This document shows positions 1 to 7,456 of a DNA stretch of 64,000 nucleotides, one piece after another. Position 1 is the first letter of the stretch. The number at the start of each line of letters is the position of its first letter. The DNA is from Rubrivivax sp. (lineage in GTDB: Bacteria; Pseudomonadota; Gammaproteobacteria; Burkholderiales; Burkholderiaceae_C): assembly GCA_019635315.1 (NCBI GenBank), contig JAHBZT010000004.1, positions 620,001 to 684,000 on the forward strand. Reading direction: 5' to 3'. The notes beneath the pieces were generated by a model, which was not told where the DNA came from, did not search any database, and saw nothing but the letters and a program-made list of their open reading frames with translations. The position numbers and the translations under genes were made by a program.

Positions 1-3000
1 GACATTCTTGTTGGCCATCGTGCCGGTGACGACGCCCGAGCTCGGGATCTGCGGCGTGACGTCGTCGCCGGGCACGACGTTGGCCGTGTCGACCGTCGCG
101 CTGCCGACGTTGACCTCGACGTTGACGGTGCCGTCGTAGACGCGGTTGACCGCGCTGACGCCGGCCACCGTCAGCGGGCGCGGCGTGATGTTGCCGGTCA
201 GCGTGGCGCTGGCGTTGACCAGCGTGTAGTTGGCGGCGGCGCTGCCGGACAGCGAGAGCCCGGCGACGGTGATCGTCTTGTTGCTGCCGACATGCTTGTC
301 GGCGTAGGTGATGGACGTGCTGCCGACGACGAGGTCGTTGCCGTCGTAGTTGTAGTCGGGGTAGACGGTGGCGCTGGCGGCGGTGCTGCCGTCGTAGACC
401 TTGTTGGCCTGGCCGCTGGCGCTGTAGGCATAGACGGTGACCGTGCGCGGCGCGATGTCGACGTTCACGGCGCCGGCCACCGGCGCGTAGTTCGCGGCAT
501 CCGGGCCGCGCAGCGTCAGCGTCGTCACGCTCACCGGCTTGGCGCTGCCGACATGCTTGTCGGCCATCTGGCCGGTCAGCGTCTGGTCGACCAGCTGCAC
601 GGTGTCGCCGGCGACGAAGCCGCCGACGGTGGCACCCCCGGTCGCAACCGACACGTTGACGCTGCCGTTGTACATGCGGTTCGTGGCCGCGAGCCCGTTG
701 ACCGTGACGGCCTTGGGCGCGATGTCCACGCGCAGGTCGGCGAGGCCGGCGATCGCATAGTTGCCGGCGTCCGGGCCGCTCAGCGTGACGCCGCTGACCG
801 TCACCGGCTTGCCGGTGCCCGCGTGCTTGTCGGCCAGCGCACCGGCGGCGTTGACGACGCTGAGCGCGACCTGGTCGCTGCCGACGATGCCGGGGATCGT
901 GCCCGCCGGCACCACGCCGACCGCCACCGCCGTGGTGCCGTCGTAGGCGCGCGGCGTCGCGCTCAGCGTCACCGCGTCCAGCGGCTTGGGCGTGATGCTG
1001 GCCGAGGTCGTCGTGCTGCTGGCCAGGCTGTAGTTGGCGGCCTTGCCGTTCGTGCCGTCGGCCAGCGCATAGCCGCTGAGCGTGACCACCTTGCCGCTGC
1101 CGGCGTCGCGCGTGTCGAAGGCGGCGCTGACCGCCGCCGTGTCGACGAGCAGGTCCTCACCCGGGACCAGGCCCGCGGGCTGGGCGCCGGGCACGAGCGT
1201 CGCGTCGCGCGTGCCGTCGTAGACCTTGTCGGCGACGACCCCGGCCAGCGTCAGCGGGCGCGGGTTGATGGTCAGCGTCGCGCTGCCGGTGACGTCCAGG
1301 TCGTAGCCCAGCGGGGCCGAGTAGACCTGGGCGGCGGTGATGCCGTAGCTGCCGGCGTCGACCGCCGCGAGCGCGACCTGCACTAGTTCCGGGCGCGACA
1401 GCGGCTGGTTGCTGGTGTTGAGCAGCGGCGCGTCGCCGAAGCTGGCCGTGCCGTCGTAGGTCTTCGCGAGGTCCGCCAGCGCCACCGTCTGCGGCGTCAG
1501 CAGGCCGCGCAGCATCGGTGCGGCGTGGCCTTCGTAGATGCGCCACAGCGTGACCTGGCCGGCGCTCGCGCCGAGGTCCCAGCCGGTGTAGCTCGCGCCC
1601 TGGCGCACGGCGGTCGCGTCCAGACCCGTGCCGCCGTTGCTGAGGGCCTGGCCGCTGCGCGCCAGGTCCCAGTAGCTGTCGACGACCGGCGCCGCGGCGC
1701 GGCGCTCGCCGATCAGGCCGCCGGTGCGTGCGGCGCTGTCGCTGTTGGCGACGACCGCGCCGGTGGACAGGCCGCGCGTGACGCCGACATCGGCGTAGCC
1801 GACCAGCCCGCCGGCGCGGGCCTGCGCCAGCGGCGAGGTCACGCTGACCGACCCGCTGGCATGGCTGTCGACGATGCCGGCCTGGCCGACGGTGCCGCCG
1901 TCGAGGTAGCCCACTAGGCCGCCGGCATAGACGTTGCGGCCGGAGGTCAGCGCCGCGTCGTTGAGCCTCACGTCGCCGCCGGCGTAGCTCTGGACGACGC
2001 CGCCGCCGGCGCTGTTGTAGTTGTAGAAGTAGCCGACGAGGCCACCGATGTACAGGGTGGTGTTGGTCTGGCCGCCGGTCACCGCGCCGGTGGCATGGCT
2101 GCCCGTGATGCCGTCGTAGCCCAGGTAGTAGCCGACCAGCCCGCCGCTGTAGTTGTTGCCGTGCACGCGGCCGGTGGCATGGCTGCCGGCGATGCCCGAG
2201 CCGGTGGACGAGTAGTAGTCGTAGAACTGACCGACCAGCCCGCCGGCGGCGTAGCCGCTCGAGGTGACGTCGCCGCTGGCCCGGCTGTTCTGGATGCGGC
2301 TGTTCGTGTAGCCGTACATCTCGCCGATCAGGCCGCCGGCGACATAGCCGCTGCTCACGGCGCCCGTGGCGGCGCTGTCGGAGACATGGCCGTTGCCGGC
2401 GTAGTAGCCGACCAGGCCACCGGCATGGCCGCTGTTGCCGACCGAGACGACGCTGCCGCTGGCGAAGCTGGTCGCCACGCCGCCGTTGCCGTAGAAGTAG
2501 CCGACCAGTCCGCCGGCGTAGGAGCGCGCGTCGGAGACGGCACCGCTGGCCGAACTGTTGACGATGCTGCCGCTGCCGCCGAACTCGCCGACCAGTCCAC
2601 CCGCGTAGTAGGTGCCGCGCACCGCCCCGCTGGCGCTGCTGTCGCTGATCGAGGTGCCGTAGAAGCCGCCGACCAGCCCGCCGGCACGTCCGTTCTGGCT
2701 GCCTTCGTCCACGGCGCTGACGCTGGCGCTGGAGCTGCTGCCGCTGATGCCGCCGTACAGCATGTAGCCGACGAGCCCGCCGGCATAGGCATGGCGGCTG
2801 TCGCTGTAGACCGAGCCGCTGCTGCTGCTGGCGGTGATGGCGGTCCCGTAGTACAGGCCGGCCACCAGGCCGACGTAGGCCGAGCTGCCGGTCGGCGTCA
2901 GCGCGACGACCTGTCCGCCGACACGCACGCCCTGCACGCTGGTGCCGGTGTTGCCGTAGCCGATCAGGCCGCCGGTGTAGAGGCCGCCGACCACGTCGAC

Positions 3001-4824
3001 GCCCGTCAGCTCCAGGTGGCGCACCGACGCGCTGGCCGCGGCATAGCCGATGAAGCCGACGTAGCTCTCCTCGGGGCGCCGGACGACCAGGTTGCTGATG
3101 CGGTGGTTGAAGCCCTCCAGGCGGCCACCGAAGTAGTTCGCGGCGGACTGCGCGTTGCCCAGCGGCACGAAGCCCGCGCCGCTGTTCCAGCCCGCCGTGG
3201 CGCTGGCGTCGATGTCGCTGCCCAGCGCCCAGTTGGCGCGCAGCGTGGTGTTGTCGGTGCCGATCGCCTGCAGGGCGGCCAGCGTGTTGACGACCGTGTA
3301 GTTCGTGCCGGCGATCTGCAGCGTCGGCGCGCTGCCGGACAGCGTGACCTGCGCGCCGCTGGCCAGGAAGTAGTTGCCGCCGCTGCCCGGCGTCAGCACG
3401 AGGCCGGCGGCGTCGCCGGTGGCGGTCAGGCTGGCGTTGAGGTTGATGTGGCGCGCGGCGGTCAGCGTCAGCCGTGTATCGGCGCTCCAGCTCACCGGCG
3501 CGTTGACGTGGATGTCGCCCGGCTCGTCGCCCTGCGGCGCGGTCGCCAGCTCGACGTGGCCGAGCGCGAGATTGGCCTCCAGCGTGGCCGCACCGATGCC
3601 CGAGGCGGACTGCGCATCGCTGCCCGGGCCGACCGTGAAGTCGGTCGGGTCGATGGTCCAGCTGCCGTGGCGGCCGTCGGCGGCGCGGGTGTCCACGCGC
3701 GTCGCGGGCGCGATCGCGACGAAGGCCGCCGAGGTCTCGACCTCGCCGCCCGCGCCGCCGGCACCGGCGCGCGCGCTGATCGTGCCGGCCAGGTCGAGCC
3801 GGCCGCTGTCCATGCCGCCGCGCACGACGACGCGGCCGCCGTCGGCGCCGGCCGTGCCGTCGGCGTCCAGGCGCCCGCTGCTGGCGACCTCGTCGCCGGT
3901 GATCCAGATCTCGCCGCCGCGCTGCACGATGGCGCGTGCCCGCACGACGCCGCTGTTGTTGACCAGCGAGGCCGCCAGTCCGGTGGCCGACTGCGCGCTG
4001 AGCTGCACGCGGCCGCCGTCGGCGGCGATCTGCCCGGCATTGACGACGGCACCTGGGGCACCCGGCGCGACCACTGCCGACAGCAGCCCGTGGCCGGCGA
4101 TGCTGACGGTGGCCGCGCTGCCGCTGGCCAGCAGCACGCGGCCGGCGGGCACGCTGATCTCGCCGCCGTTGTGCACCTCGCGGCCGAACAGTGCCACGTA
4201 GCCGCCCTCGGCGGCGGCGATGCGGCCTTCGTTGCGCACCGCCCGGGCACTGGGGCCGGCGAAGCGCAGGCGACCTTCGGCGAAGTCCTGCTGCGAGAGG
4301 TCCAGCGTGGTGGCGACCAGCGCGCCGACGTCGACCTGCGCGCCCGGCGCGAACAGCACGCCGTTCGGGTTGCTGAGGAAGACCTGGCCGTTGGCCTGCA
4401 GGCGGCCGTAGATCTGGCTCGGGTCGGCGCCGAGCACGCGGTTCAGCGCCACCGCGTCGCGGCCAGGTTGCCGGAATTCCACCGTCGCCGCGCTGCCGAT
4501 GCTGAAGCTGGTCCAGTCCAGGCCCAGCCGCGCGCTGCCCTGCTGCACGACGAGGTGGTGGGGCAGCGCCTGGATCTGCGCCTGGCCGCTGACCACGTTG
4601 GCGCCGGTCGGCAGCGTGCCGGGGGCCACCTGCGCCTGCACGGTGACCAGCGTGCCCAGGCTGCAGAGCAGGCCCAGCAGCAGGCGCCGCAGCAGCGCGG
4701 ACAGGCCGGGCCGGCGCCGGCGCTGCGCCTGCCGGCGACGTCGTTCGGCCCGCGCGGCCGACCGGGCAGCGGCGCGCCGGTCCTGGAGTCGGGCGGGGGT
4801 GGGGGCAGGGCGGGAAGGACTCAT
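1..4824 (-). CDS. Two-partner-secretion filamentous haemagglutinin-like adhesin (3' end outside window)
   Basis: Large exoprotein secreted across the outer membrane by the transporter encoded just upstream. The frame is open from the ATG at 4824 to the window edge (1608 codons seen, no stop). Visible parts: a long basic N-terminus (about 45 residues), a hydrophobic signal segment ending in VQAQ, a TPS secretion domain (about residues 65-330) with the diagnostic SNPNGVLF at residues 151-158, a middle with about twelve GLUG-type AGGLVGY repeats, and six C-terminal YDG repeats. The TPS domain and NPNG motif are hallmarks of FhaB/HMW1-type proteins; GLUG and YDG repeats are usual in bacterial surface proteins. 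The start is 35 bases after the stop of the transporter gene, so the two are probably co-transcribed. The ligand cannot be told from the sequence. Confidence 0.93.
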   Translation of the reverse strand, partial: MSPSRPAPTPARLQDRRAAARSAARAERRRRQAQRRRRPGLSALLRRLLLGLLCSLGTLVTVQAQVAPGTLPTGANVVSGQAQIQALPHHLVVQQGSARLGLDWTSFSIGSAATVEFRQPGRDAVALNRVLGADPSQIYGRLQANGQVFLSNPNGVLFAPGAQVDVGALVATTLDLSQQDFAEGRLRFAGPSARAVRNEGRIAAAEGGYVALFGREVHNGGEISVPAGRVLLASGSAATVSIAGHGLLSAVVAPGAPGAVVNAGQIAADGGRVQLSAQSATGLAASLVNNSGVVRARAIVQRGGEIWITGDEVASSGRLDADGTAGADGGRVVVRGGMDSGRLDLAGTISARAGAGGAGGEVETSAAFVAIAPATRVDTRAADGRHGSWTIDPTDFTVGPGSDAQSASGIGAATLEANLALGHVELATAPQGDEPGDIHVNAPVSWSADTRLTLTAARHINLNASLTATGDAAGLVLTPGSGGNYFLASGAQVTLSGSAPTLQIAGTNYTVVNTLAALQAIGTDNTTLRANWALGSDIDASATAGWNSGAGFVPLGNAQSAANYFGGRLEGFNHRISNLVVRRPEESYVGFIGYAAASASVRHLELTGVDVVGGLYTGGLIGYGNTGTSVQGVRVGGQVVALTPTGSSAYVGLVAGLYYGTAITASSSSGSVYSDSRHAYAGGLVGYMLYGGISGSSSSASVSAVDEGSQNGRAGGLVGGFYGTSISDSSASGAVRGTYYAGGLVGEFGGSGSIVNSSASGAVSDARSYAGGLVGYFYGNGGVATSFASGSVVSVGNSGHAGGLVGYYAGNGHVSDSAATGAVSSGYVAGGLIGEMYGYTNSRIQNSRASGDVTSSGYAAGGLVGQFYDYYSSTGSGIAGSHATGRVHGNNYSGGLVGYYLGYDGITGSHATGAVTGGQTNTTLYIGGLVGYFYNYNSAGGGVVQSYAGGDVRLNDAALTSGRNVYAGGLVGYLDGGTVGQAGIVDSHASGSVSVTSPLAQARAGGLVGYADVGVTRGLSTGAVVANSDSAARTGGLIGERRAAAPVVDSYWDLARSGQALSNGGTGLDATAVRQGASYTGWDLGASAGQVTLWRIYEGHAAPMLRGLLTPQTVALADLAKTYDGTASFGDAPLLNTSNQPLSRPELVQVALAAVDAGSYGITAAQVYSAPLGYDLDVTGSATLTINPRPLTLAGVVADKVYDGTRDATLVPGAQPAGLVPGEDLLVDTAAVSAAFDTRDAGSGKVVTLSGYALADGTNGKAANYSLASSTTTSASITPKPLDAVTLSATPRAYDGTTAVAVGVVPAGTIPGIVGSDQVALSVVNAAGALADKHAGTGKPVTVSGVTLSGPDAGNYAIAGLADLRVDIAPKAVTVNGLAATNRMYNGSVNVSVATGGATVGGFVAGDTVQLVDQTLTGQMADKHVGSAKPVSVTTLTLRGPDAANYAPVAGAVNVDIAPRTVTVYAYSASGQANKVYDGSTAASATVYPDYNYDGNDLVVGSTSITYADKHVGSNKTITVAGLSLSGSAAANYTLVNASATLTGNITPRPLTVAGVSAVNRVYDGTVNVEVNVGSATVDTANVVPGDDVTPQIPSSGVVTGTMANKNV
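130..1458 (-). repeat. Six tandem YDG domain repeats in the adhesin
   Basis: The coding sequence repeats a Tyr-Asp/Asn-Gly core (plus-strand gccgtcgta, once gccgttgta) at 1450, 1213, 937, 664, 388 and 130. Spacing is 237, 276, 273, 276 and 258 bases, or 79 to 92 residues per unit. Each unit starts NK/NRxYDG and ends near a proline-rich ITPRPL-like linker. This is the pattern of YDG/MBG beta-sandwich repeats of surface adhesins. The array may continue past the left edge. Confidence 0.85.
1700..2990 (-). repeat. About twelve GLUG-type repeats in the adhesin
   Basis: In the adhesin frame the string [A/S/T/I]GGL[V/I]G recurs about twelve times, 20 to 45 residues apart, each preceded by a SxASGxV-like strand. 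This is the GLUG motif pattern and is expected to form a beta-helical stalk. It is a protein repeat inside one gene, not a DNA array with spacers. Confidence 0.8.
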
Positions 4825-4859
4825 GCTGCTCTCCAGGCCGGTCTGAGGAGGCGCCGGGA

Positions 4860-6572
4860 TCAGGGCGCGACCCAGAACTGCAGGTACAGGCGCGGACGCG
4901 GGTCGCCGCCCTCGGCCAGCGGCACGCGGTCGCCGCGCCAGGCCAGCGACGCCGCCAGGCCCATCTCGCCGCCGGTCCACTGCAGGCCCAGGCCGGCGCC
5001 GGACAGGCGCGCGTCGTTGCCCGCGGCCACCAGCGGGCGGCGGTTGACGAGGCCGCGGCCATGGTCGACGAACAAGGCGCCGACGACATTGCCGCCCTGG
5101 TAGTCCAGGCTGTAGCGCAACTCGGCGCTGGCCAGCGCGCCCTGGTCCACCGCGGCCTCGCCGGGCGCGTAGGCCCGCACGGCGCCGGGGCCGGACAGCG
5201 ACAGCTTCTCGGAGCTGTCCAGGTTGCCGCCGCTGGCCTGCCCGGCCACGCGCAGCAGCAGGCTCAGCGGGCCGTGCAGCGACTGCTGGCGAACGAACTG
5301 CGCGCCGAGCTTGCGCCAGGCGCGCCCGGTCAGCAGGCCGGCGGCGTCCTGCTGGCGGCGCAGGTCGTCGTGGAAGGTCAGCTCGCCGGCGTAGGCCGTC
5401 AGGCTGGCCGCGGTGGCGCCCCAGCGGTCGCGGCCGTCGGCGCTGAAGGCGAGCTCGAAGACGTCGTTGCGGCGCGGGTTGCGGCTGGCCGTCAGCTCGA
5501 TGTCGTCGGCCAGCCGCTTGTGCTCGAAGCCGGCCCGCGCCGAGAGGTTGAAGTCCATGCGGCGCACCAGCGGGTAGCGCGCGTGCACGCCGACGACGTT
5601 GGCGCTGCCGCTGGCGCCCAGTGCCGCGAAGGCGCCGGCCAGCTGGTAGTTCAGGCGCGACAGGTGCGCGCCGACGCGCCAGCCGTCGCCGCCCAGCGGC
5701 AACTGGCCCTCGAGGTGGCCGCTGAGCAGCCGCCCGCGCTGCGTCACCAGCGCGCGCGCGCCGATCAGGTCGCCGCGGCCGAAGGCATCGGCCAGGCGCA
5801 GCCCGAGCCCCACGCGCACCTCGCCGGTGGAGCGGCTGCCGTGGTTGTCCAGCTCGGCGCGCAGCGCCAGCGGCTCTTCCTCCGCCACCGAGACGACGAC
5901 GTCGGCGCTGCCGCTGGCGGCGCCGGGCGTGAACGCGGCGCGCGCGGTGACGCCGGGGATGTCGTTGAGCAGCAGCAGCCGGCGTTCGACGTCCGCCTGC
6001 AGCAGCGGCACCTGGCCGGCCAGCGGCTCGACATGGGCCTGCACGACCTCGTCGCGCAGCCGCACGTCCTGCGCGGTGACGACCTGGACGGCGTCGATGC
6101 GGCCCTCCAGCACGGCAATCTCGACGACGCCGCCTTCGATGCGCTGCGCCGGCAGGTAGGCGTAGGTCAGCAGGTGGCCGGCGCCCTGGTAGTGGCGGGT
6201 GATGGCGCCGGCGGCCTCGTTGAGGCCACGCAGGTCCAGGCGGCGCCCGACCCAGGGCTGCACGAGCGGCGCCAGCACGGACTCGGCAAACGAACGCGCG
6301 CCGCTGATGCGGAAGGCGCTGACGTCGATCGTGACGCCCTCGGGCAGCTCGACGGTCGGGCGCACCGGGGGCTCGACGATGCGCGGCGGCGACGGCGTCG
6401 GCGGCAGCGCCGGTGCCGCGGGCTGCGTCTGCTGCAGCAGCCGGCCGGCGTCGGGCGGCGGCGCCTGCGACTGCGCGGCGGCCGTGCCGGCCAGCAGCAG
6501 CGCGGCGGCCAGTCGGGGCACCAGGGGCCGGGACGTCGCCGGGCAGGCGAGGCGGGTGGCGGGTCGGGGCAT
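4860..6572 (-). CDS. ShlB/FhaC/HecB family outer-membrane TPS transporter (TpsB)
   Basis: Outer-membrane beta-barrel that exports the adhesin encoded downstream. The 570-residue product has a signal peptide (MPRPATRLA... to AAAQSQA), a proline-rich linker, a POTRA domain (about residues 90-170, beginning VTIDVSAFRISG) and a C-terminal barrel. The conserved barrel motif appears as SGPGAVRAY where most family members have VRGY. The ATG at 6572 is preceded at a good distance by AGGA; an in-frame ATG at 6626 has no ribosome site. The order TpsB then TpsA, 35 bases apart, is typical of this secretion system. It follows the CsgG-like gene after 107 bases, so the whole block 9690 to 1 may be one operon. 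Confidence 0.93.
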   Translation of the reverse strand: MPRPATRLACPATSRPLVPRLAAALLLAGTAAAQSQAPPPDAGRLLQQTQPAAPALPPTPSPPRIVEPPVRPTVELPEGVTIDVSAFRISGARSFAESVLAPLVQPWVGRRLDLRGLNEAAGAITRHYQGAGHLLTYAYLPAQRIEGGVVEIAVLEGRIDAVQVVTAQDVRLRDEVVQAHVEPLAGQVPLLQADVERRLLLLNDIPGVTARAAFTPGAASGSADVVVSVAEEEPLALRAELDNHGSRSTGEVRVGLGLRLADAFGRGDLIGARALVTQRGRLLSGHLEGQLPLGGDGWRVGAHLSRLNYQLAGAFAALGASGSANVVGVHARYPLVRRMDFNLSARAGFEHKRLADDIELTASRNPRRNDVFELAFSADGRDRWGATAASLTAYAGELTFHDDLRRQQDAAGLLTGRAWRKLGAQFVRQQSLHGPLSLLLRVAGQASGGNLDSSEKLSLSGPGAVRAYAPGEAAVDQGALASAELRYSLDYQGGNVVGALFVDHGRGLVNRRPLVAAGNDARLSGAGLGLQWTGGEMGLAASLAWRGDRVPLAEGGDPRPRLYLQFWVAP

Positions 6573-6679
6573 CGGCGTCCTGGGCGGCTTGGACAGGGGA
6601 AGGTCCGGTCGGCAGCGTAGCGGCATCGGCGTTGCGACGGCGTTGCAGTGGTGCGGCGAATGGCCCGGTCGACGGTGCG

Positions 6680-7456
6680 CTACTGGCGCGCCAGCCGCTC
6701 GAGCAATGCGGCGAGCTGGCGCTCGGCCGGTCCGAAGTCGCGATGCCGGGCGAGCAGGCGCTGCAGCGCGTCGACCGCCTCGGCCAGGCGGCCGCCGTCG
6801 GCCAGCGCCAGTGCGTCGTCGTAGAGGCGCCACACCTCGGGGGCATGGGCCGTCTTCGCGGCCGTCCCGGCGCCGAGCGCGGCCAGCAGGCGCCCGTTCA
6901 GCGGCTGCACCTGCTGCATCACGGCCGCCAGCGGCGCCTGCGCCTCGTCGGAGAACAGCACGCGCGCGGTCGCGGTGTCGACCACGCGCACATGCACCTG
7001 CACCTCGTCGCCGAGCACGAAGAAGCCGCCGAAGACCATGCGCGCGGCGCCGAACACGCGGCCCAGGCGCAGCCGGCTGTCGGCATCGGCCAGCTCGCTG
7101 CCGGCGACCTTCTGCTCGGCCAGCAGCTCGGCCAGGCGCTGGCGCTCGACCACGCGCAGGCCCTGGGCGCCGACCAGCGCGGCCACCAGCTGCTCGGACA
7201 GCGAGCGCCGCAGCCAGGCCTGGCGCGCCGAGGCGCCGGCCAGCGCCGCCGGCGTCTGGTCGTCGAAGTCCCAGACCACGACGGCGGGCAGAGGCGCCCC
7301 GCCTTGTGCGAGGGCGGGGGTCATGGACGCGCCGGTCAAAGCGCCGCACAGCGCCGCCAGCGCCGCCAGCACCAACGGCCGGACGCGGTGCGGTGCACCG
7401 GCCGGCCGGGTGGGCAAGGCGGATGAGCCTGGGCAGGCGTCGGGCAAGCGGTTCAC
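6680..7456 (-). CDS. CsgG/TolB-N-like secreted or periplasmic protein
   Basis: Protein of 258 residues with a hydrophobic signal segment (LVLAALAALCGALTG...ALAQG) and a CsgG-like fold: a VVVWDFDDQT strand, then LRVVERQRLAELLAEQ, ARMVFGGFF and VHVRVVDTATARVLF. The last 60 residues look like a helical TPR-type tail. The GTG start at 7456 overlaps the stop of the caspase gene (GTGA), which implies translational coupling; a start at the ATG at 7324 would cut the signal peptide. The same CsgG-like pattern occurs in the C-terminal part of the neighbouring caspase protein, so the two probably work together, perhaps at the outer membrane. Its exact role is unknown; CsgG proper is the curli secretion pore. 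Confidence 0.75.
   Translation of the reverse strand: MNRLPDACPGSSALPTRPAGAPHRVRPLVLAALAALCGALTGASMTPALAQGGAPLPAVVVWDFDDQTPAALAGASARQAWLRRSLSEQLVAALVGAQGLRVVERQRLAELLAEQKVAGSELADADSRLRLGRVFGAARMVFGGFFVLGDEVQVHVRVVDTATARVLFSDEAQAPLAAVMQQVQPLNGRLLAALGAGTAAKTAHAPEVWRLYDDALALADGGRLAEAVDALQRLLARHRDFGPAERQLAALLERLARQ

Noticed and set aside
1700-2990. Repeated GCC-rich DNA units that could be mistaken for a CRISPR or satellite array
   Set aside because: The repeats are degenerate, in frame and encode GLUG motifs; there are no identical repeats with constant unique spacers.
1157-5089. Open minus-strand frame of 1310 codons, and a plus-strand frame 2095-5103 of 1002 codons
   Set aside because: Both overlap the real adhesin frame, which shows the TPS secretion domain, NPNG and repeat motifs. 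The shadow products are low-complexity Arg/Pro or Ala/Val/Asp strings.
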